DNA from: Hydra vulgaris
Taxonomy: Eukaryota; Cnidaria; Hydrozoa; Anthoathecata; Hydridae
Assembly: GCF_038396675.1 (NCBI RefSeq)
Contig: NC_088931.1
Span: 73,999,501 to 74,063,500, forward strand
Length of the DNA stretch: 64,000 bases
Reading direction: 5' to 3'
The position numbers and the translations under genes were made by a program. Shown piece by piece: positions 24,707-36,410 of this stretch. Positions within the stretch are counted from its first letter, which is position 1. The number at the start of each line of letters is the position of its first letter. The notes beneath the pieces were generated by a model. The model saw only the letters and a list, made by a program, of their open reading frames with translations, did no database searches and was not told where the DNA came from.

Positions 24707-25673
24707 AACATAAACAAAACTATGCATTTTTGTAATCACAGCTGCTTATGGTGTAGCATCAAAAGAAGGTTCTTTCAGTCAACTCAAGATTGTAAAATCA
24801 CATCTGAGAACAACAATGAATGACGAGAGATTGGATTAGTCTCATGCTACTGAAGAGCGAAAAAGAACTTTGTAAAGGAGTTAACCCCGAACATCTTGTT
24901 AAACGATGGGTTCAGTTGAAGAAACGTCATATTAAAATCAAACAGTAGACAAAAAATGATAGACTGATGATAAAATATTGTGCGTATAAGTTTTGTAATA
25001 AAATAATAGTTTCCATATTCCTTTGTACTAACTCATTTCCGTTAAATTTTAAACTGCTATATATGCTGCCAGAATGGTTTGTAAAGTTTATTGGATTTTT
25101 AAATTGTAACATTTTTTAGGACTAATGCAATTTCACTATGAATGGGTAAAACTTTTAGACGTTTTTTGAATTGAATATTTTGAATATATATGTAAAGGAA
25201 GCTATGTTTTGTTAATAGAAGTTAATAAATACTGATAATTGGCAATTCATGAGAGTGAGTGCAGTGTAGTATAACAATTAGTAGATTTTGAAGATAGGAC
25301 AGAAATTGATTTCTTGAATTCTTGAATTATAAAAAACAGTTGTGAAAAATTTTGAAAATGTTAAGCAGTTGGGAAAAACAGGGTCGCTTCCCCTCCCCTC
25401 CCTTGATTTTATGTTACTTATAAGCAACTAATATGAATTTCTTCCATTAAGTATCAAAACATACTTTTAAGAAATATCAAAACCATCAAAAAAAAATTAA
25501 AAAATAAAAATAGAAATAAAAATACAAGAACTTTTAAATCCACCTACTTTAGGAAACTGTTGCAAAAGAAAGCTTTGTGCGCCATCAATTAAAGTACGTC
25601 CAGTCACTGAAATATTTTAAAGAATCAATGCACCATTTTATTGACTGTGCTGATAATGTTAAATAAAAATTAT

Positions 25674-25730
25674 TAGGCCGGGTGATTAAAAAAAAACGCA
25701 ATTGCTTTTACCCAGCGTTTTTGGAGTAGG
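25674..25730. mobile_element. Single terminus of the 20.3 kb MITE family
   Basis: GGCCGGGTGATTAAAAAAAA followed by GCAATTGCTTTTACCCAGC matches the ends of the MITE at 20320-20600. Only one end is present; the sequence changes at about 25730. Confidence 0.65.
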
Positions 25731-28139
25731 GCAGATTAGGGTAATCTGAGCACCTTAAATGAAAATTGGAATATTTTCAAAAATAATTACGCCGAAAATA
25801 TTTGCAAATAAACAGTTTTTAGGGAACCTTACTAATGATTCACTTAGATATTTAAGCACCCAAATTTTTTTCTTAAAAACACAGAGGTTTTAAAAAAGTA
25901 GCTAGAGTGCTCATAATACCCAGACCACTTGGTAATATAGCACTTTAAATTAACTCCAAAAAATGACATTAATTAAGTAAAAAAATACCAACCTAACAGT
26001 TAGAACTCATTTTTGGAATATAATGATTCGTTATTAGTAAAACTTATCATTAAAGGATCAAATTTTAAGCCACTTTTTGATGAAACAATGTTTACCGCAA
26101 AAAAAAAAAAATTAGTTCATTATTTCTTCAATTTTATTGACTCAAGCCTTTGAACGAAAAAATTTCAAATTTTTGAATTTAAGTTACAGAAAAATATTTA
26201 GTATTGTTAAAATATTAAAATTTTTTACTATACTTTGTTTTTATTCAAAAAGCAATGAAAACCACTGCTATTTTAGGGCTTTAAACTAGGTAATTTCAAT
26301 GAAAAACACTGGGTAATTTGAGCATTGTACACTAAAATCGCATCTTTAAATCAAGTCAAAACTAAATGTTTCTATGCATTGTTTTTCAAACACAAATGGA
26401 TCGGATTTTAGTTAACATTTTTCTCTATGAAAAAATTAATTTTATTATTTTAGCACCCAAATTTCGCACTACAGATTTATGCATGATGATATTATTTTAA
26501 CAACACAAAAAATTTAACAACATCTTTATTATAATGAATCCAATGAGGAATTTAGTATCTCAATGAGAATAAAAACAAAAGCTTTGGCTGTCTGTATTGT
26601 TAGTAGATGTTTAAATGCCATAAAATGCCAAGTATTATAATTTAAAGTATATATGATTTTTTTTATAGATTATAGTTAAACTTAAATTAGCTAATATTTT
26701 TAGTTATTATGAAGCTGGTGCTTTACTAATAGTGAATACTTTTTTCATTAGTCGTTAGTGATCGGAATAATGGAATAACTTTCAAGTTGTCAAAAATTTA
26801 AGCCTTTGATATTGTTATCGAGTACTCGAACAACTAACCAATAAAATCATATTTTGACGTTTCAAAATGGAAAAAAAATTAACTAAAATTGCTTTTTCTT
26901 TAAGCATACAGCTTTAAATTCAAAAATATGAACTCTTTATTTAAGCTGTTGATAACATTTTAATGTGCATAGAGATACAACACTGAGATTAAACACTATT
27001 AAAATTGTTTTTAAAAAATAATCTGCGTAAAACAGGAAGTTAAGATTAGAAATGTAAAAAGAACCCGCTAGACCAGCTCACTAATGTAGTATTTGTAGTA
27101 TTATTTTTAGCTCTGTGTTAATCGATGAGTTATTAACGGAATCCGAAGTACCTAAGGTATTGAAATTAAAAGAAAAGACTTAAGTTTCATAAATTTTATT
27201 TTTAATACCATTTTTTGAACTATTTCTTGTTTAGAAATAAAAACTCTTGTCTTGATACCGCGAATGGTCAGTCAAAATTCCATCAAATAAGTAGGATTAA
27301 AATGTAACTTTTGGCAAATTTAAGTTTTTAATAGTTTTTTATAGAAGCAATTTGACTAAATAATTCAACGGAAAACTTTTTAAATTTATCCCTAAAATAA
27401 CGTCGGAGAGAGCGAGACATGTTACCATAAGAGTTAGTTGTCAAAGTCACTATTTTAGAATGTTGTTGGCTGGATTGATGCTATGACGTATTTTGTATAA
27501 TTCAAAGGAAGTTGAGAGATAACTGCTCAGTTGATTACATTAAAATTGCGCAAATAAATTTTTTAAAAATCAAAAAACAATAAAAATCTCGTTGTTAGTT
27601 ATCTTTTTAACATATTTGTTTAAATGTTCAATATATTAACAATATATTTATAGTTGTAAAACATTAACAATATTTAGTATTTGTATTTAATACATCTAAA
27701 GGCTTACAGTTGTGAAACCTTTAACTTGGATTTGATAGTACTGCCCAATCCTATATTCCTGACAATAAGGGCAATATATGTGAGATGTGGCTCACACACA
27801 TATGTGAGATATGGCTCACATACGGCCATAATGTTTATAAGTGGATAAAATCTAATCTAGTTAATGATCGGTGTGATAATTAGTTTCCTCCCGCATATGA
27901 AACGCATAATACGTTTTGACTAATATCGTTTGAGATAATGCAAATCAGCATTAGATAATACAGCTGACAAGTATCTACATCTGACAAATATAGCCAATTA
28001 ATATTGAGAATATAAATTAATAACTTTAACATAAAATATCTATTTTTGACATTGCAAAGAATATGTATAAAACTCTCTATGCCATAATATGCCCAAAATC
28101 TGTTGAAATAAAAAAAAAATAAAGTTTTAACCTTGTTCT
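25731..28139. other. AT-rich spacer, no gene seen
   Basis: No coding potential recognised on either strand. The words GGGTAATCTGAGCA (25739) and GGGTAATTTGAGCA (26311) recur, and TGCTCATAATACCC (25910) is their inverted form, hinting at an old DNA-element remnant. At 27776-27824 TATGTGAGATNTGGCTCACA is repeated twice. Confidence 0.45.
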
Positions 28140-28545
28140 GTAAAATTATCTGTATTACAGGTACGCGGTATTATTCAATGCTAATTACCGGATTTGCACT
28201 ATCCCTAACAATGTGCTAATTAATACGGTAAGGTAATTTTATCAAATCCGCACAACTGCTGCTGACAGCCTGTTTATAGACTTACACCGCTGCATTATGC
28301 GTTATTAGATTGCATAGTCTTTCAGCTTTAAAACTATGCAGACTGTTCTGACTTTTATAAGAGTGTTTTACATGTCATTAAAAACTGTACAGGGTGTAAA
28401 ATGCACTAAACCTCGCCTACTTGAACTCAATTTGTAGATTCCAAACGTTCCAATTGGTGCGTTTGGAGCATACAAATACTAAACACCATTGAACTTCCCA
28501 TACTCATCGCTGAGATCAAACCCAAACCGTTGTGTTAATTATAAT
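28140..28545. other. Locally GC-richer unannotated segment
   Basis: Visibly richer in G and C (ACGCGGTATTATTC, CCGCACAACTGCTGCTGACAG, CATCGCTGAGATCAAACCC) than its neighbours, with no ORF of note. It could be an enhancer, a noncoding RNA exon or an old insertion. I cannot tell which. Confidence 0.35.
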
Positions 28546-28623
28546 TACTTTAAATTTACTTTATTCAAGAACTTCAAAATATCACATATTAAGAAGTAGA
28601 AAAGTAGAATTTTGAACAAATAT

Positions 28624-28671
28624 ACGATATAGTAATTAGCAAAGGTTACCCTTTGCTAATTACTATATCGT
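28624..28671. repeat. Perfect 22-bp hairpin
   Basis: Arms 28624-28645 and 28650-28671 are exact inverted copies (core ATAGTAATTAGCAAAGG) around the 4-base loop TTAC. Confidence 0.9.
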
Positions 28672-29984
28672 CAAAAATTAATATTCAGTAATATATTTAA
28701 AGATATATAATTTTAAGATAATAGATACATGAACCAGTGCCGCCGAGAGCTTTCATGATGCCCAGGTCATAACATCAGTTAGGCATCCCTGTAAGGATAC
28801 ATATTTTTAAATTTAAAGCATGTACAATTATACAAATTAACGACTGTGTTTTTATTTACAATACCAATACTTTATATTAAAGGTCGTTTACCTTGTGCAA
28901 CAGGCACTGGAATTGCGTTAAAAAATTCGAAGTAGAATGCATATAGATTAGAAAATAGACTAAAGACCCTTTGAGTATATTTGGTTAAGAAAGCCGAAAG
29001 TGTTTTCAGAATTTAAAAATGAAGACTCCTTCAAACTATTTAAATGCAAAGTATCTTCAATGACTTTGTCTTCTATTTTATAAGCTTCTATTTTTAACGG
29101 TTTCTGATCTTGCAGTTAAAAGATTGAGAATCTAAAAGAAAAATTTTCACAATAGCAATTTTAATTTGAATTTATTGAATTAAATGATAAAGCACAACGC
29201 TATTGATATTCACTTCAAACTTATTTTTGGGAAATTCATGGAAAAAACTGCATTTCCAGATTTATTGCAATTTCGCTATTATCATTCGCTTTGTTAAAAA
29301 TTCTGTTTCATAGCCAAGACGAGTCATCATAGTTCTATATTTTGGCTAAAACTAAAGAAACGGCTTTAGAGGAGCAACAATTTCTCTTGACCGATTTGCA
29401 ATTATTTTTATAAAAGCAATTGCAATTAGTTTTATATATGAGCTGAATGTTTTTATGTACGAAAGTTTGTTAAACAAAATTTACCATCTAGCGGGACCTG
29501 AAAATTAAAATATCTTAGATTTTTACAAAAAAAAATTAACTTATTCATAAAAAAGTTTAAAATTGAAGGAAAGCATTACTAGGCTTTTATATGCTGATGA
29601 TTGACATTCGGATGCCGTCAAAATAGCATCATAAATATACTTTTTATAAAGGTTTACTCATTATCAATTACATCGTGAGCCAATTTATTCCAACGGTTCA
29701 CAACACGGTGTATTAAGAAGTGGTGAATATCTGGATAACCTTTAATTAGTTGAGTTTTTTAACAGGCCATTTTTTCTTAAATTTTATTCTAAGTTTGATT
29801 AGAAAGGCTGTAGTTATAGAAATATAAAATTCAACCTATTGTAAATGACAAGCAATTTTGTATTGCATTATGATGTAACTGAGTTCTTCAAGTGTTAAAG
29901 ACGAGTATTTTATAGTTTTTGATCGTAAATAAAATGTTTAATTAACAATAATTCGTGTTATTGGACACGTTTGATTAGAGAAAT

Positions 29985-30560
29985 TTTAAAGAAGGGTTGA
30001 TCAAGCTAGTACACAATACTATAGGTGCCGTACCTAATGTACAGCTGATACAGTTTTTTCTATGGCTAAAGAGCTCTAACACAGAAATGACTTGAAACAA
30101 CAAAAGCGTTCGATAGCCAACCCAAGTTGCTGCTTCTAGTTGTACTTTGATTTTGAAGTTGTTGGATATTTGTACTCCAAGGTTACCGCTTGTCACATTT
30201 TTCCACTAGGACGTTTATCCTCATATTATAACTCATTGTTGTCTAATCTAGCTAATCAGTGCTCTAGTTAAGTAGCTGGCCTCAAATTCTGCAAGCATGA
30301 ATAAGTATTCAATTCTTTGGCAAAGTCGGTAAAATTTTTGTAAACCAGGTGTCCACGGTAAACTGCTTTTTTTAAAATGCTACGGGATTCAATCAGGTAT
30401 GTAAGGCACCCTTTGTGATGTACAAATCCATGTTAAGGCTTTGATATTAGGTTTTCGTAGTAGTTTATTATGCTATCTATAATAATTCTCTCTGTCACTT
30501 TACACAGTATAGGTAAGAGACACCATCTTGTAGTTATGAGCCTTGACTTTGTTTTCTTTT
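29985..30560 (-). mobile_element. LINE RT fragment, minus strand
   Basis: Minus-strand frames read HNYKMVSLTYTVCK (about 30530), GFVHHKGCLTYL (about 30425), NFTDFAKELNTY (RT motif A, about 30330), and then GNLGVQISNNFKIKVQ with FQVISVLELF (30180-30060) in the C-terminal region. Motifs B and C are deleted. Same LINE type as the 31215-33930 element but a separate copy. Confidence 0.65.
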
Positions 30561-30786
30561 TAAATGGAGGGTGCAGTGCCGTGCCGTGGCTAAAGAGTCT
30601 GAGACTTCCCCCTCAAAAACTGTCTTCAGGCCCCCAATTTCTTAAAAAATTTTCCTCTTATTACTACTAAAAAAAAAAAAATGCAACTTAAATTTTCAAA
30701 AGAGTTCCTAAACTTACAAATGGGTCCCCTAAATTCGCTGGCACCCCTCCCCCCCAATTGGGGTGAAACCTTGGTAGATAAAATTG

Positions 30787-30989
30787 AGCAGCCGTGGAGC
30801 AGTGGTTAGAGTTCTGTCTCAGAACCCAAAGGTCCGAGGTTCGACGTCAGCTCAAGCTCAATAAGTGACATTGGTAAGAAAGGAGGCGTGAACTTCTAGT
30901 TAAATGCTCTTCCGCAGTGCTCCGTGATAAGACCGTAAGGACTTCTAGGTGCACCTAAATTACCTAAAAAAAAATAAAAATAATAATAA
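30787..30989 (+). mobile_element. tRNA-derived SINE, plus strand
   Basis: The head has a pol III A box (GTGGAGCAGTGGTTAGAGTT) and a B box (GGTTCGACGTC, about 30838-30848), spaced as in a tRNA. A tRNA-unrelated body follows (AAGAAAGGAGGCGTGAACTT, CTCCGTGATAAGACCG) and the tail is A-rich with TAA repeats. A second copy lies on the opposite strand at 55961-56135. No tRNA cloverleaf is complete, so this is a SINE and not a tRNA gene. Confidence 0.85.
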
Positions 30990-32164
30990 CTTTTTTTTCT
31001 TGTTGTTGTATAAAATCATGATTAAATTATCTTTCCGAATAATCATAAAAGATTTTTGAGATTTAATTTTTTTGTTCTTTCTATTTTTCTTGAAATATTT
31101 TAGATTAGTTTATTCAGTAATCAAATTTTACAACAAAAGTTATAAAATTTGACGGAGCTCGGCACTAGGCCGTGCTATGCTGATAAGTTTGATACATATA
31201 GTTCTATTATTTAAGAGTGCTCTAATGCTGTAACCGTGACTTAAAAACATTGACAGAGTTTGAGTTAATGGTGTTAATGGAAAGTGCATTCCATGTTGCA
31301 CAAACACAATTTGTAAAAAAGATGAGTTTCTCTATACAGTCTTTGACTTGTTGTGGTTGAGGCATAAACTCGTGGTAATATCTTAGTTCATATGAGATTG
31401 ATTTAGAAAAGAGATAACATTGTGGTGCATAAAATCTACTTGTTCGAGGTTTAGATTAATTTTGAATTGTTTTATGAGATCCTCTCTTTTCCTTCCTAGT
31501 GTTGTCAGTCCCAGTGCTTCTAATATTTTTTCATAAGTATGGTGCTTATAACTAAAATGTTGGTTAAAACTATAAAGTTATAGAGTTTAATAATTTTGTC
31601 GCACGATGTTGAATTTTCTCTAATTTGTTGATATTACCACTAAGGTATGGTGATTAGGCTTGCATCGCAAACTCTAGATGAGGTCGAATGTATGAAGTGT
31701 ATAATATTCGCCAAGGAATACACCGCGTCCTCTGAATGCTTTTTTTAGTACAGCTAATTTCCAGTTTGCTTTTGCTGCTGCTGCGTCTACTTGTGATCTT
31801 AATTTCAAATCATCCAACACAAAAATACCAAGGCCACACTCGACTGTGATACATTTTAATGGATGAAAAATTCCATCATGGCCTAACATTGTGTAATTAT
31901 ATATTGATTTAATTTTTTTGCAACCAACATGCATAACATTACACTTATCAAGATTCAAAAAAATGCGCCAATTTCTAGACAATTAAACGGTTTTATCAAT
32001 ATTGTTTTGCAAGGATAGCGCATCAGCAGGTATTTTTAAAACTATCATTATTTTGCCGTCACCTGCATGAAGTTTTATATAGTTAGAAATATTGTCTGGT
32101 AGGTCGTTGATGTATATCACAAAAAGTAAGGGGCCTAAAATGGATCCTTGAGAAACTCCACTCG

Positions 32165-32584
32165 TTACTTTTTCAATTCAGATTTTTCATGTCCAATTGT
32201 AACTCTAGTTTGATCCATTCTATGAGTATTCCTTATTAATATTCCTTCTATTCCGTAAGCTTTCAATTTATGTATAAGTCTTTTGTGTGGCACTTCGTCA
32301 AAAACCTTAGCTAAATTTGGATAGACAACATTGATAGATTGGTTACTATTAGCGGCTTCAGTACAAATGTCGCGAGGTTCCAACAGATTCGTTGTACATC
32401 CCTTTTTTTTCACAAAACAATGCTGAACTTTAGTAATTAAACCATTGGTTAGCAACTGATCAGAGGTTGATTCGTGTGTTATTCGAGATTGGTCAATAGT
32501 TACTACAATTTGACTTACACCCCTTTTTGAAAATTGGCGTAACTTCCGATTTCGTCCACATATCTGGAACTTCTGGAGTTGCAA
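32165..32584 (-). pseudogene. LINE RT fragment (motif A region)
   Basis: This 139-codon frame covers the RT fingers and motif A (NVYPNLAKVFDEVPHKRLIHKLKAYGIEG). Family members usually have DFAKAFDKVPH, so the first catalytic Asp (here Asn) and the AFD residues are altered. Inactive. Confidence 0.75.
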
Positions 32585-33252
32585 TTGAGGAATTGAAGAT
32601 AAGTGTTAGGGGTACTGTAAAAGCGTTCGCTCATTTTTTTAGAACTCTAGGATGTGCTCCATCAAATTCTTATGATTTGATCACATCAAGATTCATCAGT
32701 CTAGATTTTACTTTTTGGTAATTGATAATCACTTCTTTTTTGGTACATTTAATGTTGGTTCTATTGTGGAAATCTGGTATAAGACCTTCTGGCTCTATTT
32801 CAAATACAGATTGAAAATGCTGGTTTAGAGTCGAATATATTACCTGCTGGTCTTCTGTAATTGTGTCTTGATCAAGGTTGAGTGAGCAAAAATGGTCATC
32901 TATATGCGTTTTATGATTTAAATAGGGATGTAGTTTCTTTGGGTCAACTTTAATACACTAGCGATATCCTCTTCATGGGTTAAAACCGCTAACTTGACTA
33001 AAGTTTTTGCTATCTTACATGCTGTTTTATTTAAACTACAAACGGTTTAATGAGTTTTTCTACCAGCCGATATGTATTGATACCACAGTTTATGTTTTTT
33101 GGATAGCGTTTCTTTGACTTTATCTGTCACCCAGCTGTCTTCTTTCTCTATGAACTCAGTGCTCGTCAAAAGAATGTGTAACCTTACTGCTTCATTGTAT
33201 TTATCGACAAACAAAATGTATTTTTCTGACTCTGAAAATCCGTTGAAATTTC

Positions 33253-33642
33253 TTAATCAGTCATATTCTGCAATGTATGAGGAAAGTCCTTCATAATTGG
33301 CTTGTTTGTGTGGTGTTGTTGGTGTGTTTCCAAGTGAAACTCCTTCGTTAAGCTTGAACACACGTCCGGAGTGTTTGTTATGATGAGATCGAGAGTGTTT
33401 ATTGGGTGGTCTGTGTAAGAATTGCGATAAGTTGGGAAAGTTACTAACTGGCACAAGTGACTTTTATCCAGAACACTTTGAAACTGCATGCCTGCAGCAT
33501 GGTTACCACCAATACTTGCAAATGTAAAGACACTTCCTCCAAGATCTAAACACTTGTAGTGCGTGTGGCAGAAATTAAAATCCCGGTAAATCAGTATTGA
33601 ACCACATCCAATTGGTTTTAGAGATTGAGATGCAGTTTTCAC
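33253..33642 (-). pseudogene. LINE endonuclease fragment
   Basis: A 129-codon frame with YRDFNFCHTHYKC (GDFNFP-like), FQSVLDKSHLCQLVTFPTYR and HPINTLDLIITNTPD, the substrate-strand half of an AP-like endonuclease. A frameshift follows at the N-terminal side. It belongs to the surrounding LINE. Confidence 0.75.
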
Positions 33643-34390
33643 AGATTTATTTATTTAGTACATTTAGGTACTAAATAAATATATAACCGCAGTGACTCAT
33701 TACAGCCTCGTTAGATCAGCTAGTTTTGCTCAATGGAAGTAGAGTTGAGTTGTGTTTGTTTGACATCAGTCGTTTTAATGATTTCTTCAATGTGCATTGC
33801 TACCCCTTCTCCACGTTTGTTAACCCTCATTTGATAATGGAGGTGGTACCCCGCTATAGAGGTGTCTCATGTGTTAGTAAACCAAGTTTCTGCAATGAAT
33901 GTGTGGTTGACAATTTGTTTTAGTGTTAGAAATACAAAATAACCTGACAAAGTTTATTTTTAACAATAAAATATTTTGCTTGGATAAACTCTAGAGCCTA
34001 TTTTAATGTCGTCAATATAAAAAAAACAAGTCAAGATTTTTGGTTGATCAAGCAAGTCAAGAAATTCTTTTATGTTGGCCCCACCAACTAAAAAAAAGAG
34101 ATAAATTATTTAAAGATATAATTCTTTGGTAATATGAATAAAGCAAAGCTTTAATTGCTTTGCACATCACTAAGTAATTTTATTTTATACCTCATCAATA
34201 AAAAAATTTTTACTTTTTTTAACTAAAATCTCATTATGCTATTTTACGTTTTTCGTCTTCTGGCGCCCCTATTTTCTTGGCGCTCAGGCAACGTATGCCT
34301 CTTTTTCCTCTTCCTCTCGGTGGTCCTGGCATCAACTATAGTTATAAACAGCAACTGATTTAAAAAGAGTTTTCAAAAACTGAGTATATA

Positions 34391-34990
34391 TTAGTCAGAA
34401 TTGCTCTCACAATTAATACAAACAAAAAAGTTTGGTGGCACCTCTTCCAAACCCTGACATGCATTGTGGTAGCATTTATAGCTTTCAATCCAGTTTCTTT
34501 CCCTTTTATCTTCACAAAAAATTACTTCACGTGAACCAAAAGCAGTTCCATTTTTATTGCAGTAAACTGAAATTTTTTTTGTCAATTGTCCTTTTTTCTT
34601 TTCATGACTTATTTCTTCGATTTTTGATTTTTTCTTATTTTCATTATTGTCAGCTGGTTTTTTTATTTCTGGTTCAGTGATGCTTCATGAAGTTTCTTCT
34701 TCATGTGAAACATCAACATTACCTAATTTCGCGAATGAAATTATGGTACCCAATAAATGATTAGGATGCAGAGAATACTGAAGCTGTATTCTTTTTTGTT
34801 GTTGTTTTAATCTATTTGGCACGATTAGTTTTCTTTTCTCAGCCAATACAGTTTTGTTTCTTTTTTCTTGAACTTATCAGCATTGGTAAGTCGCAGATGT
34901 TTTCGCGTTTCTTTCCGGTTGGATTTTGTCCTGGTGATATTTCAGTTTTGCTGAACATGCTACTTGAGAAGTTAAAACAATGAATTAATG
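34391..34990 (-). pseudogene. Unassigned coding remnant ending in PHD-like motif
   Basis: Minus-strand frames read MFSKTEISPGQNPTGKKRENICDLPM (about 34960-34880), KRKLIVPNRLKQQQKRIQLQ, NHLLGTIISFAKLGNVDVSHEEET, and then KKISVYCNKNGTAFGSREVIFCEDKRERNWIESYKCYHNACQGL with FFVCINCESNSD and a stop at 34391. The last part keeps most cysteines and the histidine of a C4HC3 PHD-like finger (W-IxxYKCYHxxCQG...CxxC). In cnidarian genomes such a C-terminal finger can follow a pogo/Tigger-type DDE transposase, so this may be a transposase tail. A host gene is not excluded. Two or more frame changes. Confidence 0.4.
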
Positions 34991-35177
34991 TTAACCTGCT
35001 CTGCTTACTACCTTTGTTTGCCGAGCTGTCTCAGTGTATGCCGAGACATAACTATCTCCATCACTGACACAACATTTTAATAAAAACATAAATACGCAAT
35101 ACAACAAATGTACAAATGTTCAAATAAGTTCAAAATAATATTTCTTAAATTACCATTGCTATTATGAAGTTAATGAT

Positions 35178-35305
35178 AGCTTTTTATTGTAAGTCTTATA
35201 ATGACTTATTATGACTTGTTTATGACTTATTATGTCTTATAATGACTTATTTTGACCTATTATGATATATTATACATATCATTATGACTTATATAAGACT
35301 TATTA
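35178..35305. repeat. Degenerate TTATGACTTAT minisatellite
   Basis: About ten irregular copies of an 11-13 base unit around TTATGACTTAT. Low complexity, no gene. Confidence 0.75.
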
Positions 35306-36250
35306 TGTAGTCAATGAGGACAAGGTAGGAATTCGCATACGGAAAACTTAAAATTGCATTAGAATTCAATTTTGGTGTTATGAGTCTATCTTCAATCTTA
35401 TTTTCTTTTAGCTTAGTAAAAACAGTGTAGTTGTTCACATCAAAATCATAATCTTTTTTTTCAACTGAATCCTTGGCGATAGGTGCAAGCTGATTATCTG
35501 TAACAACAATTTCTGTTTCTAAAATAGAAGTGTTACTAGGTTGCAAAGAGAAGTTTGCGCCTTTTTCTTCAATGACGTTTTGCAATTGTTCTTAAAGATC
35601 ATCAAACATTTCAGAGTCCAGAAAAACATTGAAGTCTGTATCAAATGCAATGAAACTTTCATCTTTTGATTTAATATTGATTTCTGAATAAATTCTATCA
35701 ATTTCTGACTAACTTCTTGAAAAATTGATGGTCAAAATTCGTAAAAAAACAATTATTAATACTGTTTAAATACAAGTTAGTATATCAAAAAGTACATAAA
35801 ATATGAGTATTAAATTTGCTATTTGAAACTTTAGAAACAGTTTTTATTTTATATTAGTATTAGCAGAAACAAAATAATGCCCAACTGTAGATCTTCAGTA
35901 GCTTCCGTTTCTCGGGCCAATGCTTGATTTTGATGTTCAGACATATTTTTTGACATATTGTTTACAACTAAACGTTTTGATGCGCACCAGGTCACAAACC
36001 CGTTGTTACAAGAAAAACTCGTTTTCAAATAGATAGCTGTACCTTGTCAATTGAGCAAGATTTCAATTACCATTATTTGTAAGGCCTGTAATAAAGTTGG
36101 AGTCATTACATCAATCATGTTGATAAGTAGATCTCTTTTTATTGCATTCTCATTTACTTTCAGATTTTCATTCTCATTTATGCTAACCAATAACTCAACA
36201 GTACCATTATTTATTGAAATGTCATCAGTGGTAAAATTAGCTAAAATTTA
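35289..36250 (-). pseudogene. Unrecognised coding-like sequence, minus strand
   Basis: Several minus-strand segments look protein-like: NFTTDDISINNGTVELLVSI through KRDLLINMIDVMTPTLLQAL (about 36245-36060), KDESFIAFDTDFNVFLDSEMF (about 35670-35610) and a 98-codon acidic stretch with VVTDNQLAPIAKDSVEKKDY (35585-35289). I know no family for them. They may be exons of a gene, or the upstream part of the same mobile element as the PHD-like remnant at 34391-34990, since all share a strand. No clean splice model could be made. Confidence 0.3.
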
Positions 36251-36410
36251 CATATAAAAGTATAATTTACCATAATAAACAAAATGAATTTTATTATACT
36301 AACAGAATAAACAATAAAAAACTAAATAAAACTATAAGTTAAAATGAACAAAAACTTTTGAACAAAAAACTTTTTTTTTTGGTTTGGATTAGCTAGTTTG
36401 AAACCGGCAA

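Larger units (their letters stand above)
21092..25410 (+). mobile_element. hAT transposon, TTF/ZMYM-type, degraded
   Basis: The left terminus CAGGGGCGTCGCC at about 21092 is a typical hAT end. A transposase then runs through several frames: KKRKMEPENAG (about 22065), a TTF-type zinc finger (YKEFENLEYSTQKDATFCFVCRLFPKG, about 22800-22885), GLAFRESD..NQGNF (23175-23215), the catalytic half (23380-24210) and a hAT C-terminal dimerisation motif GSFSQLKIVKSHLRTTMNDER (24770-24830). The right terminus is unclear; a GC-rich patch at 25380-25410 is the best candidate. It is nearly complete in domain order but broken by frameshifts and stops. Confidence 0.82.
31215..33930 (-). mobile_element. LINE with endonuclease and RT, minus strand, degraded
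   Basis: On the minus strand from about 33930: FIAETWFTNT and RVNKRGEGVAMHI (endonuclease N-terminus), DFNFCHTHYKC with FPTYRNSYTDHPINTLDLIITNTPD (33580-33400), linker and N-terminal RT to about 32600, and LLTNGLITKVQHCFVKKKGCTTNLLE (about 32440). RT motif A is VYPNLAKVFDEVPHKRL, motif B SGVSQGSILGPLLFVIYIND (about 32160), and the tail is SINTINSNSVNVFKSRL (about 31240). Motif C reads HAGDGK where FADD is expected, so a catalytic Asp is lost. Frameshifts throughout. Confidence 0.85.
28735..34328. mobile_element. Probable hAT shell with nested retroelements
   Basis: The left end CAGTGCCGCCGAGAG (28735) and right end CTCTCGGTGGTCCTG (to 34328) are imperfect inverted repeats. The 8-mers outside, ACATGAAC and GCATCAAC, match at 6 of 8 positions, as a degraded hAT target duplication would. 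The right subterminal sequence (GGCGCCCCTAT, GGCGCTCAGGCAACG) is of the kind hAT elements carry. The interior holds two LINE remnants and a SINE; no hAT transposase was recognised. Pairing of the two ends is inference. Confidence 0.45.

Noticed and set aside
30787-30870. tRNA gene
   Set aside because: A and B boxes are present but the cloverleaf arms do not close, the sequence continues into a SINE body with an A-rich tail, and a second diverged copy exists.
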